Under the pieces are notes generated by a model. The model did not search any database. It was not told the DNA's origin and saw only the letters and a program-made list of their open reading frames with translations. The position numbers and the translations under genes are program-made. This document shows, in pieces, positions 22,047 through 33,290 of a stretch of DNA of 64,000 nt (positions are counted from its first letter, which is position 1; every line of letters begins with the position of its first letter). Origin of the DNA: Dillenia suffruticosa (taxonomy: Eukaryota; Streptophyta; Magnoliopsida; Dilleniales; Dilleniaceae). The stretch is taken from the NCBI GenBank assembly GCA_033439265.1, contig JAVTVX010000027.1, positions 13,159,001-13,223,000 of the forward strand, read 5' to 3'.

Positions 22047-23160
22047 ATGGCAAACAGGACAAGGTAAAAAACCCAAGTAGAACAACTTAGGAAATACGAA
22101 TCTAAGTTTCAAGAACTGACAAAGGAAAGTAATGACCTTCATTCTTATGTAGACACAAAATTTGAAGCTGTGACCCAAATGATGGAGGAACAAAGTCAGA
22201 AGTTAGAAGCTTATATGGTCACGACTGATGCAAGATTTTACTCTATCTGCAAGCTCCTGAACAAAGAGAAAGGAGAAGATTCGGATATGAAAGAATCTCA
22301 TTTGCTTCCCACACCTGCAGACATAAGACCCAGGCCATATAATGGGTCTCAATTACCAAAAAGAGATTATCAATCTCGAGGGAATTTTCCAAACCCTCCA
22401 AGAATTGAACTACCCTTATTTCATAGTGAAAATCCTAGAATATGGCTTAGGAAGTACAGTAAGTTTTTCAGTGTGTACCAGATCCCAGAACGTATACTTG
22501 GATAGACACCATCGAAATGCACTTAGAAGGCAAGGCTAAGATATGGATCCAAGGATTGAAATTAGCCAAACGAGACACTAGTTGGAGTGAATTTGCTCAG
22601 CTGCTAAATTAGAGATTTGAAAATAAAGGCTTGCAAGATGAGATTAAAGAATTTAACAAGTAATAGCAGCATGGATCAGTATCTGAATATCAAGAAAGGT
22701 TTGAAGAATTGTGAACAATCATGCTGCAGAAGAATCCTAAACTAACTGAGCCTTACTTAATTTCAAGCTTTGTCAGTGGATTGAAGGAAGACATCAAACC
22801 TATGTTGAGACTCATGAAACCTACTACCCTTCCTCATGCCTTTGAAATTGTAGTCCTACAAGAGCAATCACCGGAGTTTGAAAAAAAGGGGAAAAGTTGC
22901 ATGGCAAAAGCAGTTAGATTCTGTAAAAGCCAGTAAGGAAAGCAAGAATACAACATTCATTATTTTTTATAAGTTACTAGTTTAATCAGAAGTGAAGTAG
23001 AAAGAACCAAACCTACAAACAATTGGCCTAAAATATCAACTCAGGAGTTGCAATTCAAGAGGCACAACAATCTCTGCTTTAAATGTTGAGAAAGGTTTAA
23101 CCCTAGGCATAAATGCAGATTCAAGCATCTCAATTTCATCCTAGTAGCAGAGGAACCAAA
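22047..23160 (+). pseudogene. gypsy-1 gag remnant
   Basis: ATG 22047 is followed six codons later by a stop. The frame then continues with a glutamate-rich coiled-coil-like stretch and a Retrotrans_gag-type region (RIELPLFHSENPRIWLRKY near 22400, then QERFEE and LISSFVSGLKEDIKPMLRLM near 22690-22820). A knuckle of the form CFKC...HKC near 23080 contains a stop codon. Frameshifts and stops throughout. Confidence 0.8.
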
Positions 23161-23199
23161 GGAGACTGATGATTGCAATGGAGGAAATGCAGAAGAAGT

Positions 23200-26100
23200 G
23201 CTATCACAACAAGAGTAGGAGGATAGTATGTAGGTATCACTATGTGCACTATTTAACCTTTCCAAAGGCAAACTATGCCATTCAAGGATACTTAGGTGAA
23301 CTTATCTTGGTGGATACTGGGAGCTCCAACAGTTTCTTGCACAAAAGACTTACTGAACAGTTGAGATTTAAGTCCGAACCAACCACTACTTTTAAGGCAA
23401 AGATTGCTGATGGGAGTATGGCCATTAGTACTACCAAAGTTAGTAATGTAAAATGGTTAATTCAAAAATACAAATTTTCATTTGACTTGAGAGTGATCAC
23501 ACTGGGCAAATGGGATATGATTTTAAGGGTGGACTGGATGTTTAACTATAGTCCAATCACCTTCGATTTTAAGAAGCTACAAGTCAAACTATGCAATAAT
23601 GGAGATGAAATAGTATTGGAAGGAAGAGTAGACTATCCCTCTATGAAGTTGGTGAGAGGCAAAGAGGTTAAAATGTTTAGACAGCAGTAGTTATAGAGCT
23701 ATTTAACATTAGACCTCTGCAATTGCACATAGCAGTCAGCTATACCTAAAGCTATATCTGTAGTACTAACATAATTTGAAGAAGTGTTTTCCTCCCCAAC
23801 TATTCCTCTACCAGAAAGACAGCAAGATCACTCCATTCCTCTCAAACAAGATGCTCAGAACCTTTCAAACTTAAACCTTATAAGTATCCTCATTCACAAA
23901 AATTAGAAATCGAGAAGAAGGTACAAGAAATGCTCAGTCATGGTATTATCATACCAAGTACCAGTCCTTTTACCTCTCCAGTCCTACTTGTCAAGAAGAA
24001 GGATGATACTTGGCGCTTCTGTGTAGACTACAGATAGCTAAATCATCTGACCATTAAAGATAGTTACCCAATACCTAACATAGATGAGTTATTGGATGAA
24101 TTATATGGCTCTAGAATCTTCTCCAAGATAGACCTGAGAGTAGGTTACTATCAGATTAGAGTGAGGCCTTCAGATGTGGAGAAGACAGTCTTTCAAACAC
24201 ACCTAGACACTTTGAGTTCTTAGTGATGCTTTTGGACTCACTAATGCATATGCTACCTTTCAAGCTCTAATAAATCAGATTTTTCAGCCTTACTTAAGGA
24301 AATTTGTACTGGTTTTCTTTGATGACATTCTGATTTATAGCCCCAATATTAACACTCATGGTCAAGATCTCAAGACAGTCTTATTAACTCTTCAACATCA
24401 TTAACTCTTTGCTAAATTGTCCAAGTATACTTTTGCACAAAGCCAGGTTGAGTATTTGGGCCATATCGTGACTGCAGAAGGTGTTAAGATAGATGGTTAG
24501 AAGATGGAGTGTATAGCTTCCTGGCCAGTACCAACTACTATTAAGGCTTTAAGAGGATTCTTGAACCTTACAGGATACTATAGAAGGTTTGTGAGAAACT
24601 ATGGTATTATAGCAAGACCTTTGAATAATCTCTTGAAGAAAGATAGTTTTCATTGGGATGAAGAAGCTGAAAAGGCCTTTAATCAATTGAAAACAACAAT
24701 GAGCACTTCTTCAGTTATGAGATTACCTGATTTTTCCAAACCTTTCATTATGGAAACAGATGCTTGTGCTCAAGGTATGGGAGCTGTACTGATGCAAGAA
24801 GATCAACCCATAGCTTATCTGAGCAAAACATTAGGGGATAAAAGTAAATGACTATCAATTTATGAGAAGAGACTTCTTGCTGTGGTCATGGCTGTATCCA
24901 AGTGGAGGCACTACTTATTGGGATACCATTTCATAACCAAAACTAACCATCAAAGTTTAAAATACTTGTTGGATCAGAAATTAACTAATACTTAACAGCA
25001 AAAGTGGTTGGCTAAGTTGTTAGGACTGGATTATGAGATCCAATATAAGAAGGGATCTAAAAACAAGATTACAGATGCCCTATCAAGAAGAGAACTTCAG
25101 GAGGGTTAAGGCCATTTTTTATTAGTCTCTCATGAAGAAGACAGTCAACAAGTGGGCGCAAGAATGTGATGTCTATTAAAGAAACGAGCATGAGAACAAA
25201 CCATACCTAGGGTTGTTACAGCCTTTGCCAATTCCCACTCAAGCATGGTCACAAGTAACTATGGACTTCATTAAAGGTCTCCCTGATTCTTAAGGTTGTA
25301 ATATTATCTTAATAGTCATTGATAGACTAAGTTCAACCACTTCATGGAGTTAAAGCATCCATTCACTACTGCAGAAGTAGCAAAATTATTTCTAGATAAC
25401 ATCTTGAAACTACATGGATTGCCTGATTCTATCATTTCAGACCGAGACAAAATCTTCACTAGTTCATTGTGGCAGGAGCTATTTAGGCTTTTGGGAACAA
25501 AACTGAAACTCAGCAGTGCTTATCATCCTCAAACTGACGGCCAAGGTGAGAGACTGAATCAATGCCTTGAATGTTACTTAAGATGCATGTCCTCTAACAG
25601 ACCTTCCTCCTTGTTTAAGTGGTTGAGTTTATCTGAACGGTGGTACAACACAAATTTCCATAACAGCATTCAAATGACTCCTTTTGAAGCCTTATATGGA
25701 TATCAACCTGACATATTCCTATTGGTCCTTATGTTGATTCTACAAATCGTGCCGCAGGAGAGCTCATTAGAACTTAACAAGACATGCTTCAGATTCTAAA
25801 GGATCATTTACTTAAAACACAAAATAGGATGAAACTATATGTAGATCAAAGAAGGTCAGAGAGGGAGTTCCAAGTAGGAGACATGGTTTATTTAAAATTA
25901 CAACCCTATCGACAATAATTTATGGAGTTGCGTAAACAACTGAAGCTTTCCTCTAAGTTTTATGGACCCTTCAAGATCATAGCAAAGATAGGAATGGTAG
26001 CCTATCAACTGCTGTTACCACCAGACTCAAGAGTTCATTCTACATTCCATGTATCATTGCTAAAGAGGAAATTAGGTTCTACCCAGACTACTATGCCTAC

Positions 26101-26268
26101 ACTACCTCTGATTGGTACTGATAAACAAGCCATTGTAGAGCCTAAAGAAATTCTACAGAGGCGTGTAATCTGGAGAAACTATAGGCCAATGACTCAAGCT
26201 TTAATCAAATGGATCAATCTCTGCTTTAATGAATCCACTTGGGAAGATTGTGATTTTATTCGAGCATA
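23200..26268 (+). pseudogene. gypsy-1 pol remnant (PR, RT, RH, IN, chromodomain-like tail)
   Basis: Protease LVDTGSSNSFL near 23310. RT from about 23930 with [15 protein letters not shown] and an intact FFDD near 24314. RNase H with [16 protein letters not shown] near 24750. The integrase core has HGLPDSIISDRDKIFTS and AYHPQTDGQGERLNQ at 25410-25560. The part that should join RNase H to integrase is largely deleted: only the CC half of the HHCC zinc finger remains near 25165. The tail at 25920-26268 carries HSTFHVSLLKRKL and a chromodomain-like NESTWEDCDFI. Many stops and shifts. It is related to gypsy-2, whose tail matches closely. Confidence 0.87.
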
Positions 26269-26302
26269 ATTTCTAAATTTTAATCCTTGAGGTCAAGGAT
26301 TT

Positions 26303-26318
26303 CAAGAGAGGGAAAAGT
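26303..26318 (+). other. gypsy-1 polypurine tract
   Basis: CAAGAGAGGGAAAAGT directly before the 3' LTR. Confidence 0.8.
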
Positions 26319-26761
26319 TGTAACAACCTACAAAGGAGAAATGGACAATTGAACATCAATGGCTAGTGGTAGTTAAGATGTTGGAATATCAGTTGATTGG
26401 TTCACCAATCAACTGAATTCAATTAGAATTAGTCGAACCAAACATTGTACAAAGACTGTAAAAATCAAAAGGAAGTTCAAGGAATGACATAAAATCTTTT
26501 CTTCTCTCTAATTGCTCCTCTTCTTACCTTCATTCTGTTCAATTCTCCCTTTTCTTCTTCCTCTTCTTCTCCCTCTTCTTATTCTCTTTCTTCTTCTGTT
26601 CCTCTTCACCACTTCTCTTCTTTCTATCTCTCATCTGCAATCAGTCTTAGTAACAAAAATCTTAAATCATTTCGTGTGAGTTTAAGACACTTATGTCAGA
26701 ATTCATCCTACAGTTGACTCACCAATCTCTCTCAAGTCAACTCCTTATGAAGTTCATTACA
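26319..26761 (+). repeat. gypsy-1 3' LTR (complete)
   Basis: 443 bp, begins TGTAACAACC and ends CATTACA. Contains the 10-bp-arm foldback at 26392-26413 and a long pyrimidine-rich stretch. Confidence 0.88.
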
Positions 26762-26904
26762 GAAGGCCACATAGCCTCCAGCAGCTCATGTAGAGCAAGT
26801 TTGAGTTTTTCCTGTTCTTAGGTTCTCGGTTCTCTTTTGTTGTAGTCATTTCTTTGTTGCTTGCCTTCCTTGTTTCTCTGGTTCCTGTATCAAAAAAAAA
26901 ATAC
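26762..26904 (+). other. LINE 3' end and poly(A) tail
   Basis: After the gypsy-1 3' LTR the LINE resumes with a short C-terminal or 3' untranslated piece ending in GTATC and about 10 A residues, then target duplication GGGCATTTGTA. Some LINE sequence may have been lost at the gypsy-1 left boundary. Confidence 0.75.
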
Positions 26905-27060
26905 GGGCATTTGTAATCAGCTCCCATGATAGCTGTAATGTGTACAGTGACTCTTTACTCTGTACATATGTGCACATGGGCATGTGATGTAGCATGCAAA
27001 TATTATAGAGCACAACTTTGAAATGCTTTGGCTTCTTAGCATCTAAGACGGTGTTACTTG

Positions 27061-27846
27061 CGGTGTTTTGAAACCCGGACTAGATTGGCCGATCGGACTG
27101 GTTGGATCGGGAACCGGACCAGAAGCTGGTCCGGTTTCTTATAAAAATCGGATTTTGAAAAAACCACAAAATTGGTCAAATCCTGGGTTGGACCAGGAAA
27201 CGGATCAAACCGGCCAACCCCGGTTTTTTTCTCTATCTCTTTTTTTTTTTTTCTTTTCTTTTCTATTGTCATTTGGGTATTCCTAACTACCGAGAGACTC
27301 TCCCACTAAAAGCTTTGAGCCTCGTGAGCTGTCCTCTCACTCCCGTGAAACAATTTTTTTGCATTCATTTAATTAAATTAACTTTTGAGCACCACTTTTG
27401 CTCTCTCCTGATCTTTCCAGATATTTTGTCTCTCTACTTTCCTCCCTCGACTTTTTATTTCTTTCCGGATACTTTTGACCGTTCGCTTAAACGGTGAAAG
27501 TTGGAAGGAAGGAGAGTTGGTTTTCTTTTCTTTTCTTAATATTATATATTTTAAATATGATAATTAAATTTTAATAATTTAAAATTATGTTTAGTACCAG
27601 ATTATATGTGATCTTTAGGCAAATGGTGTTTTGTTAATATTATATATTTTAAATATGACTTGATAGACATCTGTGATTAAATATAAAAAAATTTTAAATT
27701 AGTAATATATTTTATATTTTAAATTTATTTATAATGTCACGACGACATCATTTGATTTTTTTATTTGGTCCGAACAGTTTAACCTAATGATCCATCAACC
27801 CCTTGACACAACCGGTTCATACTCCGGTCCGATTTTCAAAACATTG
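27061..27846. mobile_element. hAT-like non-autonomous DNA transposon
   Basis: 786 bp with terminal inverted repeats CGGTGTTTTGAAA and, read inward from the other end, CAATGTTTTGAAA, continuing into shared CGGACC-rich sequence. It is flanked by the 8-bp direct repeats GTTACTTG (27053-27060) and GTCACTTG (27847-27854), with one mismatch. An 8-bp duplication and CA/GTG-type ends are characteristic of hAT elements. No transposase frame is visible; open frames at 27068-27286 are compositional. The interior is AT-rich. Confidence 0.72.
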
Positions 27847-27854
27847 GTCACTTG

Positions 27855-28462
27855 CATAGCATCAACTGATCTTCTTCTCGTATAATTATATCTTCCCAGG
27901 CTCTACATAAGCATTTTTTCCTAATAAGCTATAATTGCCACAATGATATAATAAAGTTAAAGAGCATGGGGTGGCACTGCACATCTTGTCATTGTAACTA
28001 GTGCAGATGTGCAGGTCATCCCTCCTAGAGAATCAAAAGGAATCGTGCTACAAATTTCTCCTAATAGGTTTTGGCAACTCCATCCTGGCCTATGAATATT
28101 ATTACCATACATGGACTTCTCTGACATTCACAAGGGAATTTTAAGGCCACAAGGAAAATTCAGAATTTCAATCTTTCATAGATGTTCAAGGGATACCTCC
28201 CAAGAAAGGCACTTGAGAGACGACATTCATGCACAACATAACCTCACAAGGGAAAAAAAAATTCTCAAAGTTTATAGTTAGATAAATTAAGAACTAAAAG
28301 CCTTGAAAATCAATGAAGGGTGACACACACAGGAACTGAAGGTAACGAAAAAGCAAAAGGACTGCTTCCAAGGGCAGCTCAGCAAAATATTTCTTTCTAG
28401 TATATGAAATAACATAGTACATCCAATGAGACAGTTCACTTAACAGGAGAAAATTTTTGTAC
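27855..28462. other. gap left of the coiled-coil pseudogene
   Basis: AT-rich sequence. It may contain introns or 3' parts of the minus-strand host pseudogene, but no convincing exon was identified. Confidence 0.45.
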
Positions 28463-30009
28463 CTGCTCCTGAATTATGCTCCTTGCTTCAACAAGTTGAG
28501 CTTCAAGCTCAAGCTCCCTCTCTGTTGCCTCAGAAGTAACTTCCGCTCCCTTCTGTGCATCTTGCAATTGAACCATACGCTCCTTTGGATTTTAAAGCAA
28601 TAGAAATTAGGAAACAGAAATCATCATCAATTTATTTTTGATGATTTGAACCAAAAAGGATGCAAAGTGACAATGGAATTACCTTAAGATTTTCTTCAAT
28701 CTGATCTCTTGCCAAGTGAAAAGGCAGGTAAAAAACATCCTGCGGTACAAACAACTCTTGGATGCTTTGGATGGAAAATAACAAACAATAAAACAGACAG
28801 CAGCATACTAACAACAAATTTCCTTACCGTCTTCCCAACCAATAGAGATTGTGACCTGTCATTGTCAAGTCTTTCACTCAGTGTCAATGATTGCTTGGAC
28901 AATCAATTTCGCACATTACAAAAATCACGCAGGTCAGCCCGTAAATAGAAATTGCACTTAACAGTGAGAAGCCACAGCACACTCCATGACATGCATTTAG
29001 CCTGTCATAAAAGAGATACCAGGCTGTAATCTACAAGAATGCAATATAAATTTACAATGACATCATCAGGCACAACTACAAGGGTAGCAACTTCGACTCC
29101 ACCCAATTGAGAACATATCAAGAATGAGAGAACTGATCGAAATGACCATCTCGAACTGCAGTTGATCTATGCAAGGGGTTAACATGGATCCACCGCATCA
29201 TTAAATAGAAGTATGTGAGAAAAATTATATGCTCATTTTTTGATTATTTTCTATGTATCCATGATATCACAAAGAGAGAGAGAGAAAGAGGGTACCAGGA
29301 CACGAGAAATACTCTTCCTTACAATAGCTTATCATTATGAATATTTGGAAAATAGACTTTGTCAGCAAACAATATTAGGAAATCTAAAAGGTATAAGAGA
29401 AGTTTCACTTCAGAAATGAGAGGTCTAATGCAACAACATTTCACCCTTTTCTTAATTTTGAGGTGAGAAAAATAAGCCTAAAACATTTTCTTTGTATGTA
29501 TAAAGATAAAATTAAAAGAGGGTAAATTTTACCTTGTCGCAGCCAAAATTATGTGTTACTCGTATATGCAAAGAAATTACACATACGAAAACAATAACCT
29601 GGGTACTCGTATGAGCATATGTTTTAAAGTCTTTTAACACTATTATAACAAAATAAAAGTAACAACAAGAACCTAAAATGTAAAAAACCAAAGGTGGATG
29701 AACCGACTGCCATAGGAAACACACATAAATGTGATCTTGTACCACATTAAGCATGCCCATTCTGCTTCTGAACAACAATATTGCATGCAAGAGCACACAC
29801 TCACAAAAACAGATCGACTGAGTTTACTGCCTATATTTGCTACAAGTACTCACAGTCAAGTAAGAAAAACAGCAATAATTAAAAGAACATTAACCTGCCA
29901 ATAAATCTCAATATTGTTGTATCAATTCAGCATTTTATTGTATCAATGATGCCATCAAATCATCATTTTCTTGAATCAATTCTTGATTTTTCACTTCATA
30001 GGCATCAAC
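28463..30009 (-). pseudogene. Decayed exons of a plant coiled-coil gene (afadin/alpha-actinin-binding protein-like)
   Basis: Four exon-like blocks on the minus strand, in gene order: 30009-29895 (VDAYEVKNQELIQENDDLM), about 28935-28828 (DLRDFCNVRN, then SLTLSERLDNDRSQSLL), 28764-28683 (FYLPFHLARDQIEENLK) and 28582-28463 (KERMVQLQDAQKGAEVTSE and following heptads). Three have GT donors and AG acceptors in place; the second lacks a clear acceptor. The predicted protein is a charged coiled coil. From memory of plant protein families it resembles the afadin/alpha-actinin-binding (ADIP) type, but no search was possible. In-frame stops in the first block (two) and second block (one) argue for a pseudogene. 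Upstream exons would lie where the caulimovirid now begins, so the gene may have been cut by that insertion. Confidence 0.5.
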
Positions 30010-30092
30010 CTACCAATAAAAGGAGTTTCAAGCTTAGGAAATGTGACCATCATTAGAATAAATGAATAATACTTCATACAATCTTTAGAAAA

Positions 30093-30690
30093 ATGGAGAT
30101 GGATACATACATTATGGATTAATACAAGTTGCAGTAAAACCATTAGCTAGACTAGGTATTGATGCACTAATTTATATGGACTTAAGAGACAAAACACTAA
30201 GAAGTTACCATGATTCTGTTTAGCAATGATACAAACAAATATATGCAACAGACAAATATATTTTAATTATTGTTTCAATTTCTCAATAGATCTTACAGCT
30301 CCACATATTCTTTACACATTAACATTAGACATACATTTACAAGGAAACAAATTTATAGAATTAAGAAAGAACTTTGCTATTATTTTCAGAGTATATTATA
30401 GACTTATGTCATCATAATTAAACCCAAAATTTAAAAGACCAAACCTAAACAACAATAAAACAATTTTGTTACAAATTGAATCTGGTAAATCAAATGTTTT
30501 TACACCAAAACTATTGAAATGAGATGAAATTACAATACTAGAATATTTTCAAATAAATAACAATACACATGCACAAATAGAACGAAGGAATATTTCAGAA
30601 GTAATACAAAAACCATCAGAAAATATTATTCTAAGATTTCCAACTATTCATAGACAATCTTCTATAAGTGAATCATCAAGAATAACTGAC
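30093..30690 (+). pseudogene. Segment A: movement-protein region (30K superfamily)
   Basis: Frames read VAVKPLARLGIDALIYMDLRDK near 30130 and later YFNYCFNFSIDLTAPH and LTLDIHLQGNKFIELRKNF (30250-30380). These match the core of caulimovirid cell-to-cell movement proteins, which form plasmodesmal tubules. The start of the protein is missing or unrecognisable on the left, where the segment meets the host pseudogene. Stops interrupt the frame, for example at 30415. Segment E carries the same region inverted. Confidence 0.8.
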
Positions 30691-33290
30691 TTTTCTTCAA
30701 ATCTCTCTATCATTCATATAGAAACAACAAAAAGATCAACTTCTTCTATACCAATAAGACCAGAAAACCCATCTTTAGATCCACAGGTAAGACATCATTT
30801 CCCTATAGCTAAATGAGTAGAAGCTAGCGCATCACCTACACCATCACAAGTAAGAACTCATAGAATCAGCATGATAAGTAAAACAATGAAACAATGGAAC
30901 CCGACTATGAATATTTAGAAAAATGATACAATCTAAAAATGTTTGAAAAAGAAAGAAATTGATTTGAACAATTAGATAAAATAATTCAACAAAGATTAAA
31001 ACAACTTTGGCAAGAAGAAATGAATCAAAAGAAATAAAATCAATTGTTATTCAGCTAGATTAAAACATATTTAATAAAAAATGGTTTATTAAAAACATAT
31101 GAAACTCCACTAATAGAAGTAAGTACAAGTTTATATAAAAAATGAAAAGTAGTTATAACAAATACTTATATTACTTCAGCCACTCCTCGATTAGATACAA
31201 TATCAATACCAACTCCAGTGGGCAAAGTAATAGGTACTTCTTTAAAATCGGAAAAAAAACAGAAAATATATCCACAATACAATTAGAAGATATTAAAAAA
31301 ATTTATGAACAAAATAATTATATTAACCAATCTATTAATCATTTAGGAACTCAAATAAAACATGTAATAACAAAATTAAATAATATACAAACTCAAAGAA
31401 CAAAGATTTCCAAAAAACATTTCAATCCCTTATTTTAGAATAAATCCACCAGAAGAACAAAAAATTAACTTAGTAACTACCTTTTTGCAATTAAAATCAC
31501 CTGATCAACCATCTACTAGTGAACCTACAAGAAGAATACAAACTTTAGAGCAAGGAAAACAAAAAATAGAATCAGATTCTCAATATGAACAAAATCATAA
31601 AATAAATTGAATAAGATCAAAATTCTATAAAAATATTACAAAACATTATTATCCTAGACTAACACCAATGGATATACAATATGAGAAAAGAAGAGATTTT
31701 CCGATGGCTAGATTTCAGGAGATGTGATTTATGAATGGAACATAGATGGTAAAGAAATATCAAATTGATTACAACAAATATGTATGACACAATCTGCCTA
31801 TAATATCGGACATATAGAAGACCAAGATATTGCTAGAACATTAATAAAAGGATTTTCAGAATAATTAAGATATTTGTAGTACAATACTTTATCTCAAATA
31901 GAAAGTAATGCAATTCCAACACATACAGAAGAATATTTTGATGATGAAAGATATAGATAAGAAAGATCTAATGCCATAGAAACATTAATACATACAATTA
32001 TAATGCATTTTGTTGGAAATCCAAATGAACAAGATACAAGTTCTACAATAATATTAACCAATTTAATATGTCCAACTTTTTCAGACTATAGATGGTACAA
32101 AGATATTTTTATCACATATGTATTAAGAAAACAAGATTGTAATCAAAGTTTTTGGAAAAAAAAATTTATAGCTGGACTACCAAAATTATTTGTAGGAAGC
32201 ATTTTAAACAAAATAAGAGAAGTAATAGGACTAGATGATATACCATTTCAAAATATTACTTATGGACAGTTATTTTCTTTTATACAAAAAAGAAAAATTA
32301 TTTTTATGTTCTGAATTAAAATTATAATCCAAATGTACAAGCAAGAAATATACAAGAAAAGAATTAGAATGCTTCTATTAAGCTTTTGGAATGGATAAAA
32401 TCCAAATTCCCTCTATAAAATATAGAAAATCTAGAAAAACTAAACATTACTCCTCTAAACCTAGAAGAAAATATCACAAAAATCAAACTTATAAAGAATC
32501 AAAACCACAACCTTATAAACCTACAAAATATAAAAGAAAATTACGAACTTCTAAAACTTTTACATGCTGGAAATGTGGAAAACTAAGACATGCTGCAAAA
32601 CAATATTATGTTAAACAAAAAATCAATGAAATACAAAATGAAGAATTAAAAAATAAATTAATGAATCTTTTAATAAACGAAACACCAAATGATTATGAAG
32701 AATCACAAATAGAATTCAATAACTCCACCAGTAGTGACTCAAATGATTATATTACCAATGAAAAATCAAGTTCGAAAGATAACTTAGACACTAATGAACA
32801 AATTGTCCCTATATGTGTTAAACAAATATGTGTTATAACTAAACAAAAAAAAAAGAAGAAATATTTAAAACCATAGTTCAGATTAACGATGAAAAAACAA
32901 GAACTAAATTATTAAGTAATTTGACAAACATATTATTAGGAGAAGAAAAGAAACCTGAAGATAGAAAACCATAATTAAAAATTATTGAACCATTAAGTTT
33001 AAATAAAATATTTGAAAAGAATCCTGTATATAACATTATACAATAGATAACAACTAAAAATCTTTATAAATAAATAAAAAATTTAAAAATACAAATAGCT
33101 CAGTTAAAAGAAGAAATAGAAATATTAATATTAAAACTACAACAGATTTTTAATTTAGAAACTCAACCACAAGATCAAAAGGTACAAACACAAGGAGAAA
33201 TATCAGAACAAATTAATAATATTAATACTACTTTAGATAATGAGAAATATGTACAAACAATAGATAGAATTATTTTTCAACGATGGTATA
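30690..33290 (+). pseudogene. Segment A: coat-protein region with zinc knuckle
   Basis: Lysine- and glutamine-rich linker (30900-31440), then a coat-protein-like core at about 31690-32330 containing TLIHTIIMHFVGNPNEQDT and YRWYKDIFITYVLRKQD. A knuckle CWKCGKLRHAAKQY lies near 32570; the fourth ligand position is tyrosine instead of cysteine. An acidic stretch follows (SDSNDYITNEKSSSKDN). The order and knuckle are those of caulimovirid capsid proteins. Several stops and shifts. The inverted segment E keeps the fourth cysteine but has a stop inside the knuckle. Confidence 0.75.

Larger units (their letters stand above)
21638..26761 (+). mobile_element. gypsy-1: degenerate Ty3/gypsy element nested in the LINE
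   Basis: The 3' LTR is 443 bp (26319-26761). The 5' LTR keeps only its last 366 bp, aligning with 26395-26761. Primer site and purine tract are present. The order gag, protease, RT, RNase H, integrase is that of Ty3/gypsy. A C-terminal chromodomain-like stretch and a CX2C...GHXC-type knuckle suggest a chromovirus-related lineage (inference). The target duplication is not recognisable because the left edge is deleted. Confidence 0.87.
16751..26904 (+). mobile_element. L1-type LINE, split by gypsy-1
   Basis: A non-LTR retrotransposon with an 11-bp target duplication, GGGCATTTGTA, at 16740-16750 and 26905-26915. It ends in an A tail of about 10 residues at 26892-26901. Without the gypsy-1 insertion it is about 5.0 kb. 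ORF1 (zinc-knuckle protein) is followed by ORF2 (endonuclease, RT, zf-RVT). The duplication at both ends indicates the insertion kept its 5' end. Both ORFs are broken and the zf-RVT domain is interrupted by gypsy-1. Confidence 0.87.

Noticed and set aside
27068-27286. Opposed 72-codon frames
   Set aside because: They lie in the repetitive ends of the hAT-like element and reflect its CGGACC-rich composition.
29512-29796. 94-codon minus-strand frame with cysteine and valine-rich product
   Set aside because: Lies in an apparent intron of the host pseudogene and has no coding character.
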